Assembly: GCF_014280935.1 (NCBI RefSeq)
Contig: NZ_JACLZI010000013.1
Coordinates: 1 to 64,000 of the forward strand
Source of the DNA: Aquibacillus kalidii
GTDB taxonomy: Bacteria > Bacillota > Bacilli > Bacillales > Amphibacillaceae
Length of the DNA stretch: 64,000 nt
Direction: 5' to 3'
The notes under the pieces are model-generated. The model did not search any database. It had not been told where the DNA came from and saw only the letters and a program-made list of their open reading frames with translations. Shown here in pieces: positions 25,674 to 32,881 of this stretch. The stretch's first letter is position 1, and the number at the start of each line of letters is the position of its first letter. The position numbers and the translations under genes were made by a program.

Positions 25674-26486
25674 ATGTTACATAAACGAACAATTCACACA
25701 TTTTATGACCTACTCTCTACACATAGCACTCTTAATAAAATAGAGAACCTCTTTGAGTGTGAGAGTATATTTCAAAATGAATTTTACGAGTCCTCTTTGA
25801 CTGGAGATAGACGTTCTTTAGCAGATAATTATGTTTCTTCTTTGGACTTGACAAATGCTAGTGAGTTACGAAAAATACTGAACGTGATTGAAATGTTTTT
25901 ACTTGAAAATGAGGACAACGAGTTTATTCAAGAGGATAGTAGGTGGAAACAGCTTTTTAAGTTGTTGGAACGTGACGGTTTTACTTTTGCTAATGGAAAA
26001 CTTCTATCAGTTAATACAATATATATTCCAAAGGAAATTGAAGAAATAACAAGTGAATTCAATATAGAACATGTAAAGAAAGACTGGGAAAGGGCATTAG
26101 ACCAAGCAAAAGCAGACCCAGAGGACGCTATAACAGCAACTAGAGCAATGCTTGAAAGTACATTGAAATGGATACTAGACGACATTGGAGAGGAATACGA
26201 CAAGAAAGAAAATTTAAGTCAGTTATATCGTAGAGTTGCTAAACAATTAAACCTTTCACCAGACCAACATGGAGAGGAAATCTTTAAACAAATACTTGGG
26301 TCAATCAATGGAGTTGTTACTGGACTAGGTTCTTTGAGAAATGAATATGGGGACTCGCATGGAAAAGGAAAAGTTTATTATAAACCAAGCCAACGACATG
26401 CAAAGTTTGCTATCAATTTGAGTGGTACAGTTTGTATGTATCTTTTAGAAACCTATTTTGCGAACGAAAAATCAATTTCTGTATAG
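25674..26486 (+). CDS. Abortive-infection protein, Abi_C / HEPN-like
   Basis: A 270-residue protein. The C-terminal half (about 125-265) matches the Abi_C domain: DPEDAITATRAMLESTLKWI, then a HEPN-like Rx6H motif RNEYGDSHGKG (about 228-238). HEPN motifs with polar Asn after Arg form metal-independent RNase sites. The N-terminal half is unassigned. GGGGGG precedes the ATG. It is followed after 28 bases by the Mrr-like nuclease. A toxin-like, phage-triggered RNase role is inferred. Confidence 0.7.
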   Translation: MLHKRTIHTFYDLLSTHSTLNKIENLFECESIFQNEFYESSLTGDRRSLADNYVSSLDLTNASELRKILNVIEMFLLENEDNEFIQEDSRWKQLFKLLERDGFTFANGKLLSVNTIYIPKEIEEITSEFNIEHVKKDWERALDQAKADPEDAITATRAMLESTLKWILDDIGEEYDKKENLSQLYRRVAKQLNLSPDQHGEEIFKQILGSINGVVTGLGSLRNEYGDSHGKGKVYYKPSQRHAKFAINLSGTVCMYLLETYFANEKSISV

Positions 26487-26514
26487 GAAAGCAGTCAAGA
26501 GGGAGTTTGTTAAA

Positions 26515-27624
26515 TTGAATAGACTAATAACAAAAACAAAATTATCAGAGTCAGTTGGTTGGTCTGAAAGTGGGGGTAGACGTTGGATTAAAGCGTTTAA
26601 GGAATATATACCCTATGAAACAAAGGGAACTTCAATCTTTTATAATGATAAGTCAGTTAATGTTTTAAAGATTATAAAAGAATTGAGTGAAAATGGTCTA
26701 ACCCAAAAAGACGTGTTGAGAATTTTTCGTGAAAAAGGAGTACCAAGTAGAGGAGAAATACAAGAAATCAGTAAAAAATATAATATTACTCTTAACGACG
26801 ACATTCCTTTACCCCGTGACATACTTTTACCATTCCTCCAGATAGTATGTGAAGGAAAACCTTTTAGCTCTAGTTATATTACAGAGGAGCTAATGAAACA
26901 TTTTAACCTAACTGAAGAGCAAAGAAGCCGAACTTATGATAATGGTAGAGATTTAATCTTTACTTCTAGAATGAGACATGCAAGGTACAGTCTGAAAAAT
27001 TCAAATTATATAGAAGAAGTAAGTAATGCTACATATCAGATTACACAAGAGGGATTAGAACTTCTTAATGACAATCAATCTGAAATACAAGAAGAAATAG
27101 AGGAAATGGAAGAAGTCATAGACCCTTTTGAAGTGATTGAAGAAAAATTCGAAGAAATAACAAAGGAGTTAGCACAGTCTCTAATCCAAAAAATCAAAAA
27201 GACACATTGGAGAAAACTTGAATATATAATTGTAGAACTATTAATGGCTATGGGATATGGGGATGGTAAAATAACTGGAAAAACAAATGACGGTGGAATA
27301 GACGGAGTTATCAAAGAAGATAAGTTAGGACTAGACAACATTTATTTACAAGCTAAAAGATGGGACAACACTGTCGGACGTGAACAAGTTCAGAGCTTTT
27401 CGGGTGCATTGGACGACTTGGGAGCTAAGAAAGGTGTATTTATTACAACTTCTAAGTTTACAAGAAACGCTACTGAATACGCTGAAAGGTTACAAAGTAA
27501 AAAGATAGTTCTTATTGACGGAGAGACTCTAGCAAAACTCATGATTAGATACAATATTGGTGTTGCAGAAAAAGAGACGTTTGTTATTAAGAAAATTGAC
27601 TTTACATATTTTGACGAAGAATAA
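26515..27624 (+). CDS. HTH / Mrr-N / Mrr-type restriction nuclease fusion
   Basis: A 369-residue protein in three parts. Residues 1-85 resemble a MerR-like helix-turn-helix (KLSESVGWSESGGRRWIKAF, ELSENGLTQKDVLRIF). Residues 95-195 are an Mrr N-terminal winged helix. Residues 245-355 are the Mrr PD-(D/E)xK nuclease: Glu in LEYIIVELL, Asp in NDGGIDGVI, and QAK in YLQAKRW, all intact. Mrr enzymes are type IV nucleases that cut modified DNA. TTG at 26515 is chosen from AGAGGGAG 9 bases upstream; an earlier frame overlaps the Abi_C gene. Confidence 0.75.
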   Translation: MNRLITKTKLSESVGWSESGGRRWIKAFKEYIPYETKGTSIFYNDKSVNVLKIIKELSENGLTQKDVLRIFREKGVPSRGEIQEISKKYNITLNDDIPLPRDILLPFLQIVCEGKPFSSSYITEELMKHFNLTEEQRSRTYDNGRDLIFTSRMRHARYSLKNSNYIEEVSNATYQITQEGLELLNDNQSEIQEEIEEMEEVIDPFEVIEEKFEEITKELAQSLIQKIKKTHWRKLEYIIVELLMAMGYGDGKITGKTNDGGIDGVIKEDKLGLDNIYLQAKRWDNTVGREQVQSFSGALDDLGAKKGVFITTSKFTRNATEYAERLQSKKIVLIDGETLAKLMIRYNIGVAEKETFVIKKIDFTYFDEE

Positions 27625-27635
27625 GCTCCCAACTT

Positions 27636-27781
27636 TTATAGTGAAAAGTCAAGGAGCTGTTCGTCCATACTGTCTTGAGTCACTCCAATATAACGGAGAG
27701 TAACTTGTGGAGTTGAATGATTCAACAAGTGTTGAAGTGAAACGACGTCTTTTGTCTTTTTATAGAAATGATAGCCAAATG
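27636..27781 (-). pseudogene. C-terminal remnant of a second tyrosine recombinase
   Basis: The minus strand reads FGYHFYKKTKDVVSLQHLL, NHSTPQVTLRYIGVTQDSMD and EQLLDFSL before a stop. This is the C-terminal end of a phage-type integrase, with the His/Trp region (LLNHSTPQVT) and nucleophile Tyr (LRYIG). Upstream coding sequence is missing and the remnant ends exactly where a palindromic element begins. Confidence 0.75.
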
Positions 27782-27852
27782 GGGAGTGTAAAATAAACTG
27801 GTAAGTAAGAGTCGTACGCTCTCTTAACTTACACAGTTTATTTTACACTCCC
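27782..27852. repeat. 71-bp palindromic, MITE-like element
   Basis: Perfect 19-bp terminal inverted repeats (GGGAGTGTAAAATAAACTG at 27782-27800 and complement at 27834-27852) enclose a further imperfect stem (27801-27811 with 27821-27832). It sits between convergent operons and at the break of a recombinase remnant. It may be a non-autonomous transposable element or a large terminator; no target duplication is evident. Confidence 0.55.
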
Positions 27853-27875
27853 TTGGAGAACCCTTGTTGTTAGAA

Positions 27876-28613
27876 TTAAGCATAATCCCCAATACTTAAT
27901 TCTTTACGCATTTGAATTTTTATTTGCTCTATTTGAGTAGTGACTTTTTGGTTGTTTTTCTCATGATTCTCTCGTCTCTCTTTTTCTATGTCTGTATCTG
28001 GATAACGAATAATAGCCATTTCGTCTAAAAACATTTTGTGTAAAACCTTTAATGTATCTGAAATAATTTCAGCAATATTATCGTTTAAGTAGAGTTCACT
28101 TTCTAAAAAGAAAGTGTGAGCTTTTATTCTATCTTTATTTGCTTCAATAAGTCTTTTACTGTCAAATAATCTACTTGCTTCTTTAGAACCCTCAAGCGAG
28201 TTACCTCTCCACTTCCTAATTACTTTGTTAATATCTTCATTATCAAAGCCTTCGTCTAGTAGAATTTTTTTTACGTCTTCAAAATCTGGTTGTGGTGCTT
28301 GAGGAATTGGATATTGTCTATATGAAGAAGTTGCATATAACATTTTATTAACAGCTTCATTTAAGTGTTTATATAAATCAGCGTAAACACCATGTCTTTT
28401 CTGTGTATAAAGAGAGAAATCTTCCATTTTCCTTTGATAATTAAATTCGACTTCTTTAAGCTCTTTGGTTAATTCTTGTTTGTGGTTCTCAATATTCTTA
28501 TCAAAGTGATTTTTGGTTAAGTTTTTAATATAATTTTTTAGTGCATAGTTACATAAAGTAATCAATGCAGCTCCTACTATTGAACCTCCAGTTATCCAAG
28601 CAAACAAATTCAT
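27876..28613 (-). CDS. Membrane-anchored coiled-coil protein in AbiTii operon
   Basis: A 245-residue protein. Residues about 4-27 form one membrane helix (TGGSIVGAALITLCNYAL), followed by a charged coiled coil (about 28-75, KNHFDKNIENHKQELTKELK) and a helical cytoplasmic part to the end. Unrecognised family. It is the last of three minus-strand genes with gaps of 40 and 35 bases, so it is probably co-transcribed and part of the same system. Confidence 0.6.
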   Translation of the reverse strand: MNLFAWITGGSIVGAALITLCNYALKNYIKNLTKNHFDKNIENHKQELTKELKEVEFNYQRKMEDFSLYTQKRHGVYADLYKHLNEAVNKMLYATSSYRQYPIPQAPQPDFEDVKKILLDEGFDNEDINKVIRKWRGNSLEGSKEASRLFDSKRLIEANKDRIKAHTFFLESELYLNDNIAEIISDTLKVLHKMFLDEMAIIRYPDTDIEKERRENHEKNNQKVTTQIEQIKIQMRKELSIGDYA

Positions 28614-28648
28614 TTATACTCATATCCCTTTCATTAAATTATCAAAGA

Positions 28649-29548
28649 CTATAATCCTATTTGACTTATTTGGTAAAGTAATGCTTGTGCAACAAAATTA
28701 CCAGCTACTCCTTCAAGTATATTTCTTATAGTATTTATGGACTCCTTTAAAACAATATGCTTAGGCTTCTTTGCTTTAATTTGTTTGGTTATCTTTTTAA
28801 CTTCTTTTTCGATTACTTTTTGAGAGTTTGCTTCAAGTTCGGTAATTTGATTAATATTATTGTTAAGGTTAGAAATAAAACTTTCCACCTTTTCCAAGTC
28901 CATTTCATTTATTTGAGTTTGTGTTGAGTGTTGTGTGTGCTGTTGAATTTGTACTCCAGAAGTATTCCCATAGAAGTTGTTTACTGTGTAGTTTTGTCTA
29001 TTTGCTTCTTGTTTTTCCTTATCAGAAAATGTTATTCCTTCACCTAATATACCGTCTTCTTCAAGCTTTATTGTCCAATCCAAAATAATGTCTTTCACTG
29101 TGTCAATAACTCTTTGAGCTTGGTTCTTTCCAAACAAAAGACGGAACTCTTGAATACCACCGTCACCAAGACTAGAAATTAAATTTTGCTGGTGTTGTGT
29201 TAGTTGATAAACTAAATTATTACTTTCAGCAATTACTAACTGTTCTAACTCCGAAATTGACTCAAATAGTTTTACATTAGTAATAATGTCCATTAGCTCG
29301 GGGTCTTCAGATACAACTGGACACCAACCTCTGAACTGATTAAACCACTGAAGTGTACCATGAATTTCTCTATATTCTGGAGCTTTATCTGTATGGTTCC
29401 TATAACCACTTAATTCAAGATTTACCCATTTCTCAAAGTCTGGAATTTTTAGCTTTCTAGCAATTACTAACGACTTCCTTAATAATTCTCGCACATTACT
29501 CTCTGAACTCATTGCTTCTCTCTGAAGTTCTAATACAATTGACTCCAC
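28649..29548 (-). CDS. AbiTii-domain abortive-infection protein
   Basis: A 299-residue protein. The first ~170 residues fit the AbiTii domain (MESIVLELQREAMSSESNV, RKSLVIARKLKIPDFEKWVN, LSGYRN, PEYREIHGTL, RGWCPVV). An Asn/Gln-rich linker (YTVNNFYGNTSGVQIQQHTQ) then leads to a coiled coil (about 215-265) and a short hydrophobic C-terminus (EGVAGNFVAQALLYQI). AbiTii domains occur in phage-exclusion genes; the mechanism is not known. GTG start with AAGGAGGG 7 bases upstream. Confidence 0.75.
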   Translation of the reverse strand: MESIVLELQREAMSSESNVRELLRKSLVIARKLKIPDFEKWVNLELSGYRNHTDKAPEYREIHGTLQWFNQFRGWCPVVSEDPELMDIITNVKLFESISELEQLVIAESNNLVYQLTQHQQNLISSLGDGGIQEFRLLFGKNQAQRVIDTVKDIILDWTIKLEEDGILGEGITFSDKEKQEANRQNYTVNNFYGNTSGVQIQQHTQHSTQTQINEMDLEKVESFISNLNNNINQITELEANSQKVIEKEVKKITKQIKAKKPKHIVLKESINTIRNILEGVAGNFVAQALLYQISQIGL

Positions 29549-29588
29549 AAACTTACCCTCCTTGTAATTGCAGATATAATTAGAATAA

Positions 29589-30893
29589 TTATTTCGTTAT
29601 ATATTGATTTAGTTTTTCAGCTAATGCTTGTAATATTTGAGGGTTATTACTAATTGAGTCCACTAAACTTTGTTGTTGATTTTTTGTTTGTTGAGTTTGT
29701 TTATCGGTAGTGTTTTGCAGTTCAACTCCAAAGTATTTGTCAACAAGACTTTGTTTAACTTTTTTCTGTTCTGGTTCTTCCATATCCTTTAAGTAAGGGT
29801 CAAGTGAAGCCAATTCTAATTCGATTTTTCTGTTTCTTCGTTCTTCATTTCTATGATTAGTTGCTTGTTTTGCACAATAAGTAAAAAGCGTAACTCCTAC
29901 ACCAGTCAGAACTACTCTACTAATTAAAGCAGTCCAAGTCATTTCTCCTTCGTGCAAAATAATATATTGATAACCAAACCAAAGAACTCCAAGTAATGAA
30001 AGAATTGATATTACATTCCAAGTAAGAGACTTTCTTCCTTCACTATTGGCAATTTTTTGATAACCTTGTGCTAGTCCTTTCATGCTCATTAAACCAAGAA
30101 TTTTTTCAGCTTCTTTATTCATTTTTTCCATTTTTTCAAATTGCTTGAGATATTCTTTCTCTTGATTTGCCATTTGTTCGTCATATTCTATTTCATTTTT
30201 ATTTATCTGGTTGTTATGTTCTTCTCGTTGTTTTTTTATTAGTTCACTAACAGATTTACTGTTATCGGATATATATTTATTTATTTCACTTTTAGTGTCT
30301 TCTATTAACTGCTCAGTTTTTTCATTTCTTTCAGCTTGTCCATTTAGAAATTTTTCTTGAAAATCAGAGATAATTGAGTCCAAGCGAGTTTTCTGACCCT
30401 CAATAGAACTTGTTAGTTCATTTAACTTGTTTTGGTTTTGGTCTAAAGCTGAAAAGGCTTCATTTGCTTCTCTTTCCACATTAGCCAAATGTTGACCAAT
30501 AGACTTTCTAAAGGCTATTACAGCATTTCTAACACCTTCAATATCTTCTGGTGTTCTCGTTACCATTACTTGTGAGAAAAATGGTATTAATTTCTCAAGG
30601 TGAGTAGTAGCATTGTTCAAGTGTTGAACATTCTTGTTACTATTGTAGCTATTTAATTCATTAAGAATGTTTGTAACATGACTGTTCATGTTTTGAAGTG
30701 TAGTTGTTGAGATTAGCAACGGGTCTGCTCTATCAAGAGCTTCTTTTAAGATATTAAATGTTTCACTTAACCGTTCAGACTTGGAAACTTGTTCTGATGG
30801 AACACTATTAAAAGTTTCCGAAAGCTGAATGATTCTTTCTATCTTTGTATATGTATCATGATTTGTTATTCTTTCTTCTAGTAATAATGTCAT
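29589..30893 (-). CDS. Large coiled-coil protein with two C-terminal membrane helices
   Basis: A 434-residue protein. Residues 1-110 are helical, about 115-280 form a long coiled coil rich in Glu/Asn/Lys, two membrane helices follow (about 289-313 and 320-343), then a cytoplasmic tail with a Gln/Thr-rich linker and a terminal amphipathic helix (PQILQALAEKLNQYITK). Unrecognised. The coiled coil plus membrane part could sense infection or anchor the AbiTii protein. ATG at 30893 has AAGGAG 11 bases upstream; GTG at 30914 would include that site. Confidence 0.65.
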   Translation of the reverse strand: MTLLLEERITNHDTYTKIERIIQLSETFNSVPSEQVSKSERLSETFNILKEALDRADPLLISTTTLQNMNSHVTNILNELNSYNSNKNVQHLNNATTHLEKLIPFFSQVMVTRTPEDIEGVRNAVIAFRKSIGQHLANVEREANEAFSALDQNQNKLNELTSSIEGQKTRLDSIISDFQEKFLNGQAERNEKTEQLIEDTKSEINKYISDNSKSVSELIKKQREEHNNQINKNEIEYDEQMANQEKEYLKQFEKMEKMNKEAEKILGLMSMKGLAQGYQKIANSEGRKSLTWNVISILSLLGVLWFGYQYIILHEGEMTWTALISRVVLTGVGVTLFTYCAKQATNHRNEERRNRKIELELASLDPYLKDMEEPEQKKVKQSLVDKYFGVELQNTTDKQTQQTKNQQQSLVDSISNNPQILQALAEKLNQYITK

Positions 30894-30992
30894 AACTAAC
30901 TTCTCTCCTTCCACAGTTCCCTATAATAGCAATTATAACAAAATTAGACACGATTGTAGTCTATTCTCTTGGGATAATGGTGAAAGTTAGCC

Positions 30993-31022
30993 TTGACAAT
31001 CTCAAAAATTAACTATTATACT
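30993..31022 (+). promoter_or_regulatory. SigA promoter of the rebuilt tRNA-Val
   Basis: TTGACA (30993-30998), an 18-base spacer and TATACT (31017-31022). Spacer end and -10 region (AACTATTATA) are identical to the promoter before the left tRNA copy, so the island brings its own tRNA promoter. Confidence 0.65.
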
Positions 31023-31107
31023 ATGTACCATATTGAACACAACCCAGTGTTCAACAAATCAAAATACCGTGTTGAGTCCACAGAGGACTTATTCATTGAT
31101 ATAACAG

Positions 31108-31180
31108 TATTCCGTAGCTCAGCTGGGAGAGCGCCACCTTGACAGGGTGGAGGTCGTTGGTTCGAACCCAATCGGAATAA
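31108..31180 (+). tRNA. tRNA-Val(GAC) rebuilt at attR
   Basis: Full cloverleaf: acceptor TATTCCG/CGGAATA, D arm GCTC/GAGC, anticodon stem CCACC/GGTGG with loop TTGACAG (anticodon GAC), T arm GTTGG/CCAAT, discriminator A; no encoded CCA. Its 5' 37 bases are the att repeat. The first pair is T-A here, whereas the left half begins with G, consistent with 5' and 3' halves of different origin. Confidence 0.9.
31109..31145. repeat. attR, 37-bp direct repeat
   Basis: Exact copy of 23944-23980; marks the right end of the island. Confidence 0.85.
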
Positions 31181-31186
31181 TTTCTT

Positions 31187-31226
31187 AACCCCCTTGATAC
31201 CACTGGTTTCGAGGGGGTTTTAATTT
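31187..31226 (+). terminator. Terminator of the tRNA-Val transcript
   Basis: AACCCCCTTGA (31187-31197) with TCGAGGGGGTT (31209-31219), one wobble, followed by T-rich sequence. Confidence 0.8.
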
Positions 31227-31269
31227 GTAGGGGAATGACTAGAAACCTAGATATGGGGAAGTATTGGGG

Positions 31270-31510
31270 GGACGAAACTTATTTTTTGCTGTTTTTTAAC
31301 GGAAATGCTCGCTGCTTCTTGATCTGCAATTTCTAATGCATGACCTAATGCTCAGAAATTATTTTCCATGAACACCCTGATTAATTAAACGGGTAGCAGA
31401 AGTATGTCTCAAATCATGCAGCAAGAATATATATCTATTTCCAACTCGCTTTGTAAATCGTCTTCACCAAGTAGTGGGCGTTGTTGGATGAAAATGCGAT
31501 CCATCTTAAT
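31270..31510 (-). pseudogene. Decayed tyrosine recombinase C-terminus outside attR
   Basis: Minus-strand translation gives LHDLRHTSATRLINQGV (the HxLRHT catalytic motif), then a stop, and in another frame ALGHALEIADQEAASISVKK (the LGH motif). Upstream fragments (RIFIQQRPLLGEDDL) are in a third frame. Several frameshifts and stops show that it is dead. It is the remains of another element that used the same tRNA site. Confidence 0.7.
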
Positions 31511-31570
31511 TCAAAAAATAAATTCATGTTCTTTTTCTTTCCATAATGATCCTGAGAGAGTTGTTAACTG

Positions 31571-31626
31571 GTTCTAATTAAATGGCTCCCCTCACTATTA
31601 CGTGAGGGGAGCCATTTAATTAGAAC
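31571..31626. terminator. Perfect 25-bp hairpin
   Basis: Bases 31571-31595 and 31602-31626 are exact complements with a 6-base loop (TATTAC). The right arm includes the stop codon and last codons of the minus-strand gene at 31616. It is unusually long for a terminator, with a short A/T flank rather than a clean T-run. Confidence 0.65.
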
Positions 31627-31894
31627 GTTTTTTTGAATAAATAAAATAGAAAATATTTGTAGCTGATATAACTATAGCGATTAAGAACATAAAATAGTAA
31701 ACTTCATTAACTAAATAGATTTCTTTATAACTTATTAAAGTTTCAGATACTCCATACGTAAACATCCCCCAAATAAACCCACCTACTAGAACAACTAAGG
31801 TACTTATTATTGATATAGACAGAGGATAATAAACAAAAAAAACCATTTTCCCTTTCCTTGCTATTCTTTCAAATCTGGAAAACTCAGTTGGCAT
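31616..31894 (-). CDS. Small membrane protein, two helices
   Basis: A 92-residue protein with two membrane segments (about 17-45, VFFVYYPLSISIISTLVVLV, and 65-85, YYFMFLIAIVISATNIFYF) and a basic C-terminus. AGGAGGACAGATCT precedes the ATG, overlapping the end of a decayed secreted-protein gene. In such a pair it could once have been an immunity protein or accessory to the secreted product; that is speculation. Confidence 0.55.
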   Translation of the reverse strand: MPTEFSRFERIARKGKMVFFVYYPLSISIISTLVVLVGGFIWGMFTYGVSETLISYKEIYLVNEVYYFMFLIAIVISATNIFYFIYSKKRSN

Positions 31895-32326
31895 AGATCT
31901 GTCCTCCTATCAATAAGATATGACCTATTTGTATATCCGACAATAGAATCTTGTAAAAAGTGATCAAAATTAAAGACATATCCAACAGGTCCTTCACCAG
32001 TAGCTTTTCTTGTTGTCTCTTTTCAACGAGAACTCTTATATATTTAGTACCTTTATTTTTAGTGTAGTTCCATCCTTTTACAATTCCTAACCAAGTTTCC
32101 CATCTTATTTGATAATGAACACTTGTATCCATATTTTTAGTAAATATACCATTAAGTAAAGCTGAGCCAGCAGTTGCGATTCAACCTTATTATTATGATC
32201 GTCTTAAAACACATAAGTGTTGTCTATAGAACTGTTATAAATTGTTGATGCAGATGTAACTGAAAAATTAGAAAGGGCTAATGTTAAGCATAATGTAACT
32301 ATGAATACTGGTTTAAAGACTTTCAC
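31861..32326 (-). pseudogene. Decayed gene for a secreted protein
   Basis: A GTG at 32326 opens a good signal peptide (VKVFKPVFIVTLCLTLAL, then VTSAS), but a stop follows at TYVF. Protein-like sequence then continues in other frames: IATAGSALLNGIFTKNMDTS, HYQIRWETWLGIVKGWNYTK, then after another shift ATGEGPVGYVFNFDHFLQDS to FPDLKE. At least two frameshifts are needed. The intact protein would be about 150 residues. Family not recognised; a bacteriocin-like product is one possibility. Confidence 0.65.
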
Positions 32327-32525
32327 GTATTCTTCTCATCTCGGATTGAGTTGTAAAACTATTACTAAATTTATAAAAGAACAACACGATGAAAACGTTT
32401 TCGGGAGTATTATAGTTTAATATACATGAGAGAGTCAACAAAGAAATGGCAATAATACTGAAATAGATTAAGATGAACGTATCATTAAGATCCATGAAAA
32501 TTGACTTTAATATAGGTTTTTTGTA
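32313..32525 (-). CDS. Doubtful small membrane ORF
   Basis: A frame with one hydrophobic segment (ILIYFSIIAISLLTLSCIL) and no ribosome site. It overlaps the start of the secreted-protein pseudogene by 14 bases. It is probably part of the same decayed locus. Bases 32526-32785 show no supported gene. Confidence 0.2.
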   Translation of the reverse strand, partial: YKKPILKSIFMDLNDTFILIYFSIIAISLLTLSCILNYNTPENVFIVLFFYKFSNSFTTQSEMRRIRESL

Positions 32526-32785
32526 CATTATTTTCCGAATCCAAGCACTATCACAGAATTTCAACGTGTTCAGTCATTATAAATGGATGCCCATGCCCTC
32601 TTAGTAAATAATCAGGTTTACCAGTGATTATAATTAAAAATACTTGGCTGGTGTGATATTAGGACATCATCTAGACCAAGTTTCATGATATTTTTAATAA
32701 TTCTCTTTGTAGAGTATTTTTGATTACGTTGAACTTATTATTTGGTCTGCTAGGTTGACTGAACAAGCAAAACTTCATAATTAAA

Positions 32786-32817
32786 ACAAACACTCGCCAA
32801 AGAGGGCGAGTGTTTGT
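32786..32817. terminator. Intrinsic terminator
   Basis: ACAAACACTCGCC (32786-32798) and its exact complement (32805-32817) with a 6-base loop, 65 bases after the chemoreceptor stop on the minus strand. Confidence 0.75.
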
Positions 32818-32881
32818 CATTGTTACATCGACTATAAAATTTGAGCATTATTTTTTTCACTGGATGCTTCTCTATAAAATA

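Larger units (their letters stand above)
23944..31145. mobile_element. Genomic island integrated in tRNA-Val(GAC)
   Basis: About 7.2 kb bounded by 37-bp direct repeats of the tRNA-Val 5' half. It has a tyrosine recombinase just inside the left end, a second tRNA-Val(GAC), and two convergent groups of putative phage-defence genes (24135-27624 plus, 27876-30893 minus). No replication, conjugation or structural phage genes are present, so it is a small integrative defence island rather than a prophage. An internal recombinase remnant (27636-27781) suggests that it is composite. Confidence 0.8.

Noticed and set aside
27782-27852. Proven insertion sequence
   Set aside because: No transposase, no target duplication and only one copy in the window; it remains MITE-like only.
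23944-31145. Prophage
   Set aside because: No capsid, tail, terminase, replication or lysis genes; only integrase, tRNA and defence-like cargo.
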